Assembly: GCA_964400725.1 (NCBI GenBank)
Contig: CAYNVS010000036.1
Coordinates: 1-32,485, forward strand
Source of the DNA: CAYNVS01 sp964400725
GTDB lineage: Bacteria; Myxococcota_A; SURF-8; CAYNVS01
Length of the DNA: 32,485 bases
Direction of reading: 5' to 3'
The first letter of the stretch is position 1. Each line of letters begins with the position of its first letter. The translations under genes were made by a program, and so were the position numbers. Shown piece by piece: positions 16,197 through 24,789 of the stretch. Under the pieces are notes generated by a model. That model did not search any database. It was not told the DNA's origin and saw only the letters and a program-made list of their open reading frames with translations.

Positions 16197-17945
16197 ATGA
16201 GAAATATTTTAAAATCAAATTTGTCCGCCTCGGCGGCCGCAGCGTTTTTATTTTTGCTATTTTGCGCCGGTTGTTCCGATTCTGGATCGGCGTCCAATCA
16301 AAACGGCGACTTGGATTTAATCGAGGCGGAAAAAGAATACGCCGAAACGGACGCCTTGGAAGATGGCTGCGAATCGTTTGAAGAAACGGACGCGGAGATT
16401 GTCGAGGAAGAGTGCGAGGAAGAGCGCGACGACTTCGTAGAGGAAGCCGCGCTGGAAGAAGAGTCGGTTGAAGAAGAAACCGGCGCGGAAGAGACGGCGT
16501 TCAACGAAGAAACGGAAGAAGACGGCGAAGAAGACGAAAAAGGCGAAAGCGAATATCCTGAAGAACCAGCCGAAAACGAAACTGAAACCGTCGAGCCCGA
16601 AACCGAACAGTTCGTTCAGCCGCCGCTATACGACGCCGAAATGGTACGCGATCCGGTTACGGCGCAATGCAATTTTACAAATCACAGGACGACGATTAAA
16701 AACCTCGTCGCTCTGGACGTTTGGAATTTAACGTATTACTCATGGGAGTCGATTGACGGGGAGTTGAAGCCGATTAAAATTTCGGCTTTTGCGGCGAAAC
16801 CTTCGCTTCTCTCCGGAACCATGCCCGGCGTCGTACAGGCGCACGGCTTGGGCGGGTACGCCAAAGAGGAAAACGCTACGGGTCCGGCTTCCCTGCTTAA
16901 CGCGTTCGTAATAGCTTTTACCGGCCCCGGCGGCGGCGACGCAGAAAAGCCCGAAACCGTTTCGGAAGGACGGCCGGCCTTTTTCGGCGGCGGAATGAGA
17001 ATGTTCGACACCATTCCCGACGTTAGAGGCAGCTGGTTCTGGGGGCACGCAACCGCCGCGCTGCGCGCCGTTACCTGCCTTGAAACGCGAAGCGAAGTCG
17101 ATAAGACGAAAATCGGAATGACCGGATTTTCGGCCGGAGGGGTGATAACGCTTCTGTCGGCGTCGCTTGACGACCGTATAAAAGTAGGCGTGCCGTTAAG
17201 CGGCGTTTTATCGTGGAACGTCGCAGTCGAAGCTCCCAATGCATGGCAGCATATGCTTCTGACCAAGGCCGGTCTTACGACCGAAAGCGAGCGATGGAAG
17301 CGGCTTATCGAATATTTAATCGACCCGCGCGCTCATTTGGCGGCGACTAACGCCAAATTGATGATTATTAACGGCTCGTCCGACGAATTCTTTCCTTTAA
17401 CGGCGCACAACGACACCTACAACGCCGTTGCGAACAAAGACAAAATGACGGCCGTGGCGGCCAACTTTGACCACGGATGCTACAAAGTTACCGGAGTCGA
17501 AAACGCGTCCGATATAGAGGAGCGCGCCAAAAAGGCGAGCGAAGGCGGACAGCGCTTTTGGTTCAAGCATTGGTTCGGAACCGACTCGAAGTATTCCTAC
17601 ATGCCGACTCAGCCGCAAATAGCGATTCAGGCGGCCGGAAACGGCTCGCTTATTTTGGCCGCGGTTGACGGCGGAGGCTCCGGCTACGAAGTCAAAAAAG
17701 TTTCGGCTTGGTTCTCAAACGACCGGGGACGAATTTTCGCCGGCATCGAGCTTGAAAAAAATAACGGAGTGTGGAATAAACTCGTCGCGGCGTCTTTGGC
17801 GCCCGAAACGATTTATTACGTCGAGGTAATTTATAAGACAGCGGCTCCGTTAAGCTCCGACGAATTCATTTTGACTTCGACGCCGTTCGTTCCCGAAGGA
17901 ACGATTCCAAACATTCGCAGCGACGAAAACTGCTGGACGGAATAA
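16197..17945 (+). CDS. Lipoprotein alpha/beta-hydrolase (esterase-like) with long acidic linker
   Basis: This 582-residue lipoprotein has a signal peptide ending CAGC (Cys26). Residues about 38-138 then form a highly acidic low-complexity linker, mostly Glu with Asp, Ala and Thr, containing two Cys. The folded part begins near 145. An alpha/beta-hydrolase domain is clear: nucleophile elbow GFSAGG with Ser312, Asp396 in SSDEFFP and His426 in FDHGC, in the right order for a Ser-Asp-His triad. The layout resembles dienelactone-hydrolase, acetyl-xylan-esterase and S9-like hydrolases, so an esterase of glycans or small esters is likely, but the substrate is not evident. The last ~95 residues (after about 485) look like an added beta domain ending in a Cys. 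It is followed 6 bases later by murB. Confidence 0.8.
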   Translation: MRNILKSNLSASAAAAFLFLLFCAGCSDSGSASNQNGDLDLIEAEKEYAETDALEDGCESFEETDAEIVEEECEEERDDFVEEAALEEESVEEETGAEETAFNEETEEDGEEDEKGESEYPEEPAENETETVEPETEQFVQPPLYDAEMVRDPVTAQCNFTNHRTTIKNLVALDVWNLTYYSWESIDGELKPIKISAFAAKPSLLSGTMPGVVQAHGLGGYAKEENATGPASLLNAFVIAFTGPGGGDAEKPETVSEGRPAFFGGGMRMFDTIPDVRGSWFWGHATAALRAVTCLETRSEVDKTKIGMTGFSAGGVITLLSASLDDRIKVGVPLSGVLSWNVAVEAPNAWQHMLLTKAGLTTESERWKRLIEYLIDPRAHLAATNAKLMIINGSSDEFFPLTAHNDTYNAVANKDKMTAVAANFDHGCYKVTGVENASDIEERAKKASEGGQRFWFKHWFGTDSKYSYMPTQPQIAIQAAGNGSLILAAVDGGGSGYEVKKVSAWFSNDRGRIFAGIELEKNNGVWNKLVAASLAPETIYYVEVIYKTAAPLSSDEFILTSTPFVPEGTIPNIRSDENCWTE

Positions 17946-17951
17946 CGATTG

Positions 17952-18914
17952 ATGACGATTGACGCCATTAAAGCCCTGCCCGCAGGCATAAGAGCCCGCG
18001 TAAAATACGGCGAAACCGCAAGCAGCCGCTCGACGATGCGGATTGGAGGGATTGCCGAATGCCTGATTGAATTATCTTCCCCGGAAGAAATAAAGATTGC
18101 GGCGGCGGCGCTTATAAAAGAAAAAATTTTTTTCAGGCTTTTGGGAAGAGGCTCGAACGCCCTGCTGCCGGACGAAGGGCTGGAAGGCGTAACGATTGTA
18201 TATGCCGACGGCGGAGCCAAACCAGAAATACGCTCGGACGGACTGCGTTTCGGCGGCTCGGCAGATTTAGACGCCGTAGTAAAGGCTTGCGTCGAAGCCG
18301 GAACGACGGGGCTTGAAGAGCTCTCCGGAATTCCCGGAACGCTCGGCGGAGCGATTTACGGCAACGCGGGCGCTTTCGGCAGACAAATAGGCGAATTCGT
18401 CGTCTCTCTTGAAATCGCCGCAAACGACGGAAGCGTGGAAACGATTAGCCGCGACGAATGCGGTTTCTCGTACCGCGACAGCGCGTTCAAGCGCAACGGC
18501 GCAATAATCGTATCCGCGACGCTTAAAGGAGCGGCGTCGGACGCCGCGAAAGGACTGGCGCGCAGGGCTGAAATATTGTCGATGAGACGAGACAAACACC
18601 CTGACGTTTTCATTTTGCCTAGCTGCGGCAGTTTTTTTAAAAACTCCGACCGCTTCGACTCCGACGGAAGACGCATTGCCGCCGGATATTTTCTCGACCA
18701 GTGCGGAGCGAAAGGCATGCGCGTAAACGACGCCTGCGTTTATCATAAACACGCCAATATTATCGTCAACCTCGGCGCGGCAAAGGCGCGGGACGTAATT
18801 GAGCTTGCGAAAACGATGAGAAGCGCTGTAAAAGATAAATTCGGCGTTACGCTCGAACCGGAAGTTCAGATTTGGAACAAATCGCCGCAAGGCGCCAATG
18901 AAAGGCCGTTTTAA
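17952..18914 (+). CDS. murB: UDP-N-acetylenolpyruvoylglucosamine reductase MurB
   Basis: MurB reduces UDP-GlcNAc-enolpyruvate to UDP-MurNAc in the cytoplasm with FAD and NADPH, an early peptidoglycan step. The 320-residue protein has the FAD-binding motifs RSTMRIGG, LLGRGSN and SGIPGTLGGAIYGNAGAFG, the Tyr/Arg segment SYRDSAF, the proton-donor Ser in SCGSFFKN (Ser227) and the final active-site Glu in LEPEVQIW. All catalytic residues are present. The start could be TTG 17949 or ATG 17952; I chose the ATG, with GGAA about ten bases upstream. murB normally sits in a division/cell-wall cluster with mur and fts genes. Here it lies between a lipoprotein hydrolase and galT, sharing one base with the galT start, so it appears to have left the usual cluster. 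The identification is secure. Confidence 0.95.
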   Translation: MTIDAIKALPAGIRARVKYGETASSRSTMRIGGIAECLIELSSPEEIKIAAAALIKEKIFFRLLGRGSNALLPDEGLEGVTIVYADGGAKPEIRSDGLRFGGSADLDAVVKACVEAGTTGLEELSGIPGTLGGAIYGNAGAFGRQIGEFVVSLEIAANDGSVETISRDECGFSYRDSAFKRNGAIIVSATLKGAASDAAKGLARRAEILSMRRDKHPDVFILPSCGSFFKNSDRFDSDGRRIAAGYFLDQCGAKGMRVNDACVYHKHANIIVNLGAAKARDVIELAKTMRSAVKDKFGVTLEPEVQIWNKSPQGANERPF

Positions 18915-19927
18915 TGTCAGAGCTTAGAAAAGACCCGGTAGCCGACAGATGGGTTATTTACGCGTCGGGTAAAACAAACAAACCGTCGGATTATCCGACC
19001 ACTAGACGCCCCGACGCGCGAAGACGCGACCCTGACTGTCCTTTCTGCGAAGGAAACGAGACGTTTGCCGGCCCCGAAATTTACTCCCGCCGCCACGATT
19101 CGTCTTCATGGAGTCTGCGCTGCGTCCCCAACCAGCGGCCTGCGCTTAAAGTCGAAGGAGAGCTCAACCGCGACGCCGACGGCATTTACGACTGCATGAA
19201 CGGAATCGGCGCACACGAAATTATAATCGAAACGCCGCGCCACGACCAAAACCTCGCAGACCTTGACGTAGTCCGCTTTTCGGACGCGCTGCTGGCGTTT
19301 AAAGCTCGGATACTGGATTTGTCGCGAGACGTCCGCTTCCGCTATATAATGTGTTTTAAAAACCACGGCAAAGCGGCGGGGCAAGTTATTAACCACAGCC
19401 ACAGCCAACTCATAGCGCTGCCGTTCGTGCCGCTGCGCGTTAGTCAGGAAATCGAGCGCTGCGCCCGTTATTACGAATCGAAAGACCGTTATTTGTTCAC
19501 CGATATAGTTAAGCAGGAGCTAAAAGACCAACGGCGTCTTGTCTGCGAAAACGAGCGATTCATAGCCGTCTGCCCGTACGCGGCGCGTTTTCCATTCGAA
19601 ACGTGGATTATTCCCAAAGCACACAATCCAAGCTACGAAAGAGAAAGCGACGAAAACATTCATCAGCTCGCTTCGCTCTTCAGAAATACGCTTTACCGCA
19701 TCAACAAGGCGCTCGACTATCCGGCGTACAACTTTCTTCTTCATTCGGCGCCCGTAAACCTTCCCGCGGCGGCGGCGGACAAGGCTTCCGCATACGCGTG
19801 GCACTTTGAGCTTATCCCCAAATTAAGCCGCATCGCGGGCTTCGAGTGGGGCTCCGGCTGTTACATCAACGACGCGCTTCCCGAAGAATCCGCCGCGTTC
19901 CTGCGCGACGTCGTTTCGGAAGAATGA
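18914..19927 (+). CDS. galT: Galactose-1-phosphate uridylyltransferase
   Basis: GalT exchanges UMP between UDP-glucose and galactose-1-phosphate in the Leloir pathway. The 337-residue protein is of HIT-superfamily GalT type. It has LRKDPVADRWVIYA at the N-terminus, zinc-type CPFCEGNE (Cys42, Cys45), His110, and the catalytic HSHSQ at 161-165, where His163 corresponds to the uridylylated histidine. NQRPALK and the C-terminal AYAWHFELIPKLSR also fit. The length is normal. Close relatives include ADP-glucose phosphorylase-like and other nucleotidyl hexose-1-phosphate transferases, so the exact sugar is not certain. The ATG overlaps the murB stop by one base, so the two are translationally coupled. 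No galK or galE is in the window. Confidence 0.88.
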   Translation: MSELRKDPVADRWVIYASGKTNKPSDYPTTRRPDARRRDPDCPFCEGNETFAGPEIYSRRHDSSSWSLRCVPNQRPALKVEGELNRDADGIYDCMNGIGAHEIIIETPRHDQNLADLDVVRFSDALLAFKARILDLSRDVRFRYIMCFKNHGKAAGQVINHSHSQLIALPFVPLRVSQEIERCARYYESKDRYLFTDIVKQELKDQRRLVCENERFIAVCPYAARFPFETWIIPKAHNPSYERESDENIHQLASLFRNTLYRINKALDYPAYNFLLHSAPVNLPAAAADKASAYAWHFELIPKLSRIAGFEWGSGCYINDALPEESAAFLRDVVSEE

Positions 19928-19951
19928 CCGGCAAGGGATAGGTTTGCACTT

Positions 19952-22603
19952 TTGAGCGGCGATAAAATATTTTTCAACGAATTACCGCAAGAGCTTCGAC
20001 GGCTGCTGCTAAGCGTAAACAAGCCTTCACGCTATCTCGGCGGCGAAAAAGGAGCGGCGTACAAAGACCCGGCTAAAGTTTCGGTTCGTTTCGCTCTGGT
20101 CTTTCCCGACGTTTACGAGGTCGGATCGAGCCATCTGGGCTACCAAATTATATACAATATAATCAATTCGCTTGATTTTGCGTGGGCGGAAAGAGCGTTT
20201 CTTCCGTGGACCGACATGAAATCCCGAATGGAATCCATGGGAATGCCGCTTTACGCTTTGGAGTCTCATACCCCGCTGCGCGAAATGGACGCAATCGGCT
20301 TCACGATTACTCACGAACTCTGCTACACAAGCGTCGTTTCCGCTATAAAGCTGGCCGGCCTTCCCATTTACCGAGAAGAGCGCGCGGGCGCTTTGCCCGT
20401 AATTATTGGCGGAGGGCCTTGCGTTTCCAACCCGGAGCCGCTGGCTGACTTCTTCGATTTGTTCGTTCTGGGCGAAGGGGAGCGACCGGCGGTAGAAATA
20501 GCCAAAACGATTAGAGAATTCAAACGAACCGGCGGAAGCCGAAAAGACCTTTTAAACGCTCTGGGCGAAATCGAAGGGGTTTATCTGCCCTCGCGCTATC
20601 GTTTTACGGGTTCCGTAGCTGACGGAACGCTGGCGGCGGCGGACTTGACGCCGGAAAAACCTCAGGCAAAGAGGGCGGTCGTCTCTTCGTTCGACTCTTC
20701 GCCGCATCCGACCAGCCGCATCGTAAACTGGATAGAGCCGGTGCAAAACAGGTTCGCGGTAGAGACGCAGCGCGGATGCGCCCGCGGATGCCGCTTTTGC
20801 CACGCGGGAATGGTTTACAGACCGGTTCGTCAGCGCAGACCGCAAACCGTAGCGGAAATAATCCATGCCGCAGCCAATTCTTATACGGCGGACAGCTTCG
20901 GGCTTCTTTCGCTTTCGATAAGCGATTACAGGCCGCTTGAGCTTCTGATGAACTCTTTATCGGCCTCGCTGGACAGAACCGAGTCTCAAATTTCTTTGCC
21001 TTCGCTGCGCGCCGAAGCGATTAAAGAAGGGCTGCTGGAGTTTATGAGCGAGTCGAAGGCGCAAAGTTTCACTCTCGCTCCCGAAGCGGCGACCGAGAGG
21101 CTGCGTCGCGCCATAAACAAAGGGAACACGGAGGACGATCTTCTCGCTTCGGTGAAGCGTCTCTTCGATCTAGGTTTCCGCAAACTAAAACTTTACTTTA
21201 TGATCGGTCTTCCCACCGAAACGGACGAAGACGTAGCGGCAATAGTAGAACTGGCGGAGAAAATTAAGCGCGCAGCCAAAAATTACAAACCCGCTCCTCG
21301 CATTTCTTTCTCGGCGTCCACATTTGTTCCAAAACCGTTTACGCCATTTCAATGGGAACGGATGATCGACGAAGACGAAATCGCCGGAAAGCACAGATTT
21401 CTTCGCGACGGTCTGCGCGCTCTCCAAATCGAATTCAAATATCACGAGAAAAGGCTTTCCGCTCTCGAAGGCGTTTTCAGCCGCGGCGACAGACGCTTGT
21501 GCGGTCTGGTCGCGAAAGCGGCGCATTACGGCGCATGCCTAGACGCTTGGAACGACGTCTTTAACGCCCAAGCATGGGAAAAAGCGCATGAAGAAACGGG
21601 CATAGACCCGCGCCCTTACCGAGAAAACTCCTACGGATACGACGCATTTCTCCCATGGGACGTTCTGGATTACAGGATAGATAAAGCGTTTTTAATAGAA
21701 GAAAACCGCAAATCCCGCGCCGGAGAAACGACCGAGGACTGCTCTTACGGCGCTTGCTATGTATGCGGAGCGTGCGGCGCGTCCGAACCCGCGCGCGAGA
21801 CGTTTGCGTTGAAAGGCGAAAACGCCGCGCCTCACGTTAAAATTATTGACCCGGTCGAAATGACCGAGGCGCGCAGAACGCAAAAACGCCCTATAGACAG
21901 GCATAGAACAGTTCAAAAGCTGAGGCTGCGCTTTGAAAAGAAAAGAGAGGCGGCCTATATCGGCCACTTGGAGCTCGTAAATCTAATCCTTCAAGCCGTA
22001 AGACAAAGCGGATTCACGCCGGCCTATTCGTCGGGCTTCAACCCTTCGCCGAAAACCAGCTTCTCTCCCGCTCTTCCGCTGGGAGTAGAAAGCGAGGCGG
22101 AATACTGCGAGCTTGATTTTTGCGTCGAGTTCGCCCTAGAAGACTTTTTTAAAAGAGCGAACGAGCATCTGCCCGCCGGAATACGTTTTTTAGACGGAAT
22201 GCTCATAGGCCGCGAATTCAAAGGGCTGGGAGAATCGGTAAGCGCCGCGGTATTCCGATTGGATTTTCCTGAAAACGCCGATATGAAAACGATATTTTCC
22301 AACGTCGATCGCTTTGCTTCGAGTTCCGAGATAATGTACTGGCGTTCGCGGGAAGGCAAACCGCTTAAAAAGCTGAATATGAAAGATAAAGTGATTTCAT
22401 TGGAGCGCGGAGGCGGCGCGGCGGTTAATGCAACTGTTTCTCTGGGCGCCGAAGGCTCTGTAAAGCCGGCGGAGATAATAGAATTTCTTGCGCCCGGCTT
22501 GGACGCGCCTTCCGTAAAAGTTCTTAAAACCAAAACAATATTCTCGTTCCCGCCGAAAAAAATATACCGAAAAATAAAAGGCCGGATATTCGATTTCGCC
22601 TAA
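19952..22603 (+). CDS. Radical SAM protein (TIGR03960 type) fused to a DUF2344 domain
   Basis: This 883-residue protein has a B12-binding-like N-terminal domain (VNKPSRYLGGE, then FALVFPDVYEVGSSHLGYQ). The radical SAM domain carries the cluster motif CARGCRFC (Cys276, 280, 283) within TQRGCARGCRFCHAG. A Cys-rich knot CSYGACYVCGAC (Cys597, 602, 605, 608) may hold a metal. The C-terminal DUF2344 domain (about 652-883) starts LRLRFEKKREAAYIGHLELV and includes YSSGFNPSPKTSFSPALPLG. The two parts are known as separate or fused proteins in many bacteria, and the biochemical role is unsettled; association with RNA or ribosome-related genes is common. The start is TTG at 19952, since no earlier in-frame start exists after the galT stop and the family motif begins soon after. 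It lies 24 bases after galT. Confidence 0.88.
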   Translation: MSGDKIFFNELPQELRRLLLSVNKPSRYLGGEKGAAYKDPAKVSVRFALVFPDVYEVGSSHLGYQIIYNIINSLDFAWAERAFLPWTDMKSRMESMGMPLYALESHTPLREMDAIGFTITHELCYTSVVSAIKLAGLPIYREERAGALPVIIGGGPCVSNPEPLADFFDLFVLGEGERPAVEIAKTIREFKRTGGSRKDLLNALGEIEGVYLPSRYRFTGSVADGTLAAADLTPEKPQAKRAVVSSFDSSPHPTSRIVNWIEPVQNRFAVETQRGCARGCRFCHAGMVYRPVRQRRPQTVAEIIHAAANSYTADSFGLLSLSISDYRPLELLMNSLSASLDRTESQISLPSLRAEAIKEGLLEFMSESKAQSFTLAPEAATERLRRAINKGNTEDDLLASVKRLFDLGFRKLKLYFMIGLPTETDEDVAAIVELAEKIKRAAKNYKPAPRISFSASTFVPKPFTPFQWERMIDEDEIAGKHRFLRDGLRALQIEFKYHEKRLSALEGVFSRGDRRLCGLVAKAAHYGACLDAWNDVFNAQAWEKAHEETGIDPRPYRENSYGYDAFLPWDVLDYRIDKAFLIEENRKSRAGETTEDCSYGACYVCGACGASEPARETFALKGENAAPHVKIIDPVEMTEARRTQKRPIDRHRTVQKLRLRFEKKREAAYIGHLELVNLILQAVRQSGFTPAYSSGFNPSPKTSFSPALPLGVESEAEYCELDFCVEFALEDFFKRANEHLPAGIRFLDGMLIGREFKGLGESVSAAVFRLDFPENADMKTIFSNVDRFASSSEIMYWRSREGKPLKKLNMKDKVISLERGGGAAVNATVSLGAEGSVKPAEIIEFLAPGLDAPSVKVLKTKTIFSFPPKKIYRKIKGRIFDFA

Positions 22604-22617
22604 AGAGGCGCCGTCAT

Positions 22618-22648
22618 CGCCGCAGGCTTTGCGCGGCGGAAATTTTTA
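22618..22648 (+). terminator. Probable terminator after the radical SAM/DUF2344 gene
   Basis: CGCCGC (22618-22623) pairs with GCGGCG (22633-22638) around a 9-base loop, followed by GAAATTTTT. The stem is GC-rich but the T-run is short and displaced by four bases. Confidence 0.45.
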
Positions 22649-22698
22649 CGCGAAACCTCTTGCCATTGTTTTTATACAATGTTAATAATTAGCAGTTT

Positions 22699-22707
22699 TG
22701 TTATACT
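22699..22707 (+). promoter_or_regulatory. Extended -10 promoter for the Cys-rich lipoprotein
   Basis: TGTTATACT fits an extended -10 element (TG, one base, TATACT at 22702-22707). No good -35 is seen. An inverted repeat, CATTGT (22664-22669) and ACAATG (22676-22681), lies just upstream and could be an activator or repressor site. The gene's ribosome-binding site AAGGAG is at 22722-22727. Confidence 0.4.
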
Positions 22708-22733
22708 TTTTTTTTGCGCGAAAGGAGCGTAAA

Positions 22734-23687
22734 ATGAATCTTAATAAAAATTCATCCTTAATCGTTCTCTGTTTGGGCGCGGCGGCCTTAATTTACGGAT
22801 GCAGCGGAGGCGATACGTCGGCGCCCTCTGACGAGGACAAAAGCGACAAAGAAGAAGGAGCGGAAGTTTCTCAGTGCGTAAAGTCCTATGAGTGCGGAGA
22901 AGACTATGTTTTCTGCGTTGACGGCGCTTGCCAGCAGCCTTCCAGCGCTCCGAAATGCCAGAGAACCTCCGACTGCCCCGACTCAATCGTTCAAACGTGC
23001 CGAGACGGACGATGCCTTACTTACGAATGCAAAGACAATTCAAGCTGCGACGCGAATAAAAAAGAAACCTGCCAGAAAAACAAATGCGAACCCGACTGCT
23101 TGAAAGACGCGGACTGTAAATTGAAATACGGCGACAACTGGCGCTGCTTCAGCAAAGTTTGCAACGAAACCGGCGGCGATATGGACGAAATGGAATCCGA
23201 GGCTGAACAGGAAGAAGAATACGTCGATCCGTGCGCAAATCTTTCAAGCTATCTTACATGCTCCGACTTTAAGAACTCCTGCGCGTACTCCACTCTCAGC
23301 TGCTCGGACTTCGCTAACCGCGATTGGATGTATTGCTACAACGAATACAACGACAACAAACAAAACGTCGGAAGAACGGTTTATTTCGGCGGCGGCGACT
23401 GGTTCCGCGAGTTTCTGGACAACACATTCGCCTGCGGCAAGGACGACAAGTTCTGTTATTTTGGACGCAACGGCAGACGTCAAGGGGAAATCAACTACCT
23501 TGATCAGCAGGGCAACCACTTGCTTTACGGATTTTTCAGCCTTTCGTTCGTGCGTATAGAGTGCGGCGAAACGATTGAATGCTACGACTCTGCGGTAATG
23601 TCGGCCTGTCCGGGATTCCCCTACCCGCCTTACTACATTCCGCCGCAAACTCACGCAATAGTTTGCACCGACAAACCGGCTCAATAA
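22734..23687 (+). CDS. Cysteine-rich lipoprotein of unknown function
   Basis: This 317-residue surface-type lipoprotein starts at ATG 22734, right after AAGGAG. The signal peptide ends IYGC (Cys23), followed by an Asp/Glu/Lys tether. Residues about 45-145 hold several short Cys repeats of the form C-x(n)-C-x(n)-G/N-x-C, for example YECGEDYVFCVDGAC, RTSDCPDSIVQTCRDGRC and NSSCDANKKETCQKNKC. These resemble the Cys-rich repeats of secreted myxobacterial-type proteins and should form disulfides. An acidic linker (DMDEMESEAEQEEEY) leads to a C-terminal domain (about 165-317) that is also Cys- and aromatic-rich (YCYNEYNDN, YFGGGDWFREF). I do not recognise that domain; binding or adhesion is only a guess. 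Adenosine deaminase follows 30 bases later. Confidence 0.75.
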   Translation: MNLNKNSSLIVLCLGAAALIYGCSGGDTSAPSDEDKSDKEEGAEVSQCVKSYECGEDYVFCVDGACQQPSSAPKCQRTSDCPDSIVQTCRDGRCLTYECKDNSSCDANKKETCQKNKCEPDCLKDADCKLKYGDNWRCFSKVCNETGGDMDEMESEAEQEEEYVDPCANLSSYLTCSDFKNSCAYSTLSCSDFANRDWMYCYNEYNDNKQNVGRTVYFGGGDWFREFLDNTFACGKDDKFCYFGRNGRRQGEINYLDQQGNHLLYGFFSLSFVRIECGETIECYDSAVMSACPGFPYPPYYIPPQTHAIVCTDKPAQ

Positions 23688-23717
23688 TATTTTAAAAATA
23701 TGGAAAGACTAAACGCC

Positions 23718-24785
23718 ATGAAAATAACGAGAGAACTTCTCGCTGCTCTTCCTAAAACCGAACTACACTGCCACCTCGACGGCTCGCTAAGAGTATCCAC
23801 CGCGTTTGAGCTAGGCCGCGAACTCGGCCTTACCGACGCGGGAAGCGCGGAGGAATTGGTTGAATTTTACAGTCTCGGCGCAAAACACGACAGCCTCGAA
23901 GAGTATTTGAAAGCGTTTTCCTTCACCTGCTCGCTGATGCAGGAAGAAAAATACATTCGCAGAATTTGCCGCGAACTAGTCGAAGACGCGAGGGCGGAAA
24001 ACATTCTTCATTTGGAAGTCCGGTACGCGCCTATGCTTCACACAAACGGCGGATTGGACATGGCGGAAGTTCACCGCATAGTTTGCGACGAGCTTAAAAA
24101 CGCGGGCGAGGCGAACGACGTCTCGACGACGGTAATCGTGGCGACGTTACGCCACCTCGACGCCCGTCAATCGACGCTCGACGCTTCCGCTGCCGTTCTT
24201 ATGAAAAAAATGCTGACGACCGCGTACGATTTGGCCGGGCCTGAAAACGGTTTTCCGCCAAGCAATCACGCCGCAGCGATAAACCTCGCAAGAAAGAACG
24301 GCCTGCGCGTTACTATTCACGCCGGAGAAGCCGACGGAGCCGCTTCGGTCTGGGACGCTCTGCTTAACGGCGCGGAAAGATTGGGGCACGGCGTAAGACT
24401 CGTCGAAGACGCTTGTCTGCTAAAATACGTCGCCGACAGGCAAATCGGCGTTGAAGCGTGTCTTACCAGCAACGTGCAAACCTCGGCGGTCGGCGCGCTT
24501 AAAGACCACCCGCTTCCGCTTTTCCTTGAAAAAGGAATCGCAGTTTCCCTTTGCACCGACAACCGTCTTGTCAGCGCTACGACGTTGACCGACGAATACG
24601 TAAAAGCCGCGGAGACCTTCGACCTTTCGCCCGACCAAATAGCGACTTTGTCGCTTAACGGCTTCAGGACGGCGTTCGCGCCGCTGCCGCGCAAACGGGA
24701 ACTTACCCAAAAGGCGGCAAAGCAAATTAAAGAGCTTTTCGCGAAGAACGATCTGCATATATCGGAGAGCGTTTTCGGGTTTTAA
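23718..24785 (+). CDS. add: Adenosine deaminase
   Basis: The enzyme deaminates adenosine (and usually deoxyadenosine) to inosine in purine salvage. The protein has 355 residues from ATG 23718, chosen because GGAAAG lies about ten bases upstream; ATG 23700 has no ribosome-binding site. The metal and catalytic residues are all seen: His17 and His19 in HCHLDGS, His201 and Glu204 in HAGE, His224 in RLGHGV and Asp281 in CTDNRLVS. The Asn after that Asp replaces the second Asp of animal enzymes, as I recall for many bacterial adenosine deaminases. The protein lacks a signal peptide and should be cytoplasmic. It lies 30 bases after the Cys-rich lipoprotein and 4 bases before the MarC-family gene. 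Adenine deaminases of the same superfamily are an alternative, but the HAGE and TDNRLVS context favours adenosine. Confidence 0.9.
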   Translation: MKITRELLAALPKTELHCHLDGSLRVSTAFELGRELGLTDAGSAEELVEFYSLGAKHDSLEEYLKAFSFTCSLMQEEKYIRRICRELVEDARAENILHLEVRYAPMLHTNGGLDMAEVHRIVCDELKNAGEANDVSTTVIVATLRHLDARQSTLDASAAVLMKKMLTTAYDLAGPENGFPPSNHAAAINLARKNGLRVTIHAGEADGAASVWDALLNGAERLGHGVRLVEDACLLKYVADRQIGVEACLTSNVQTSAVGALKDHPLPLFLEKGIAVSLCTDNRLVSATTLTDEYVKAAETFDLSPDQIATLSLNGFRTAFAPLPRKRELTQKAAKQIKELFAKNDLHISESVFGF

Positions 24786-24789
24786 ATAA

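Noticed and set aside
22750..23160. Repeated Cys codons considered as a repeat array
   Set aside because: The regularity is at the protein level (Cys-rich units in the lipoprotein); the DNA has no direct repeats of CRISPR or tandem type.
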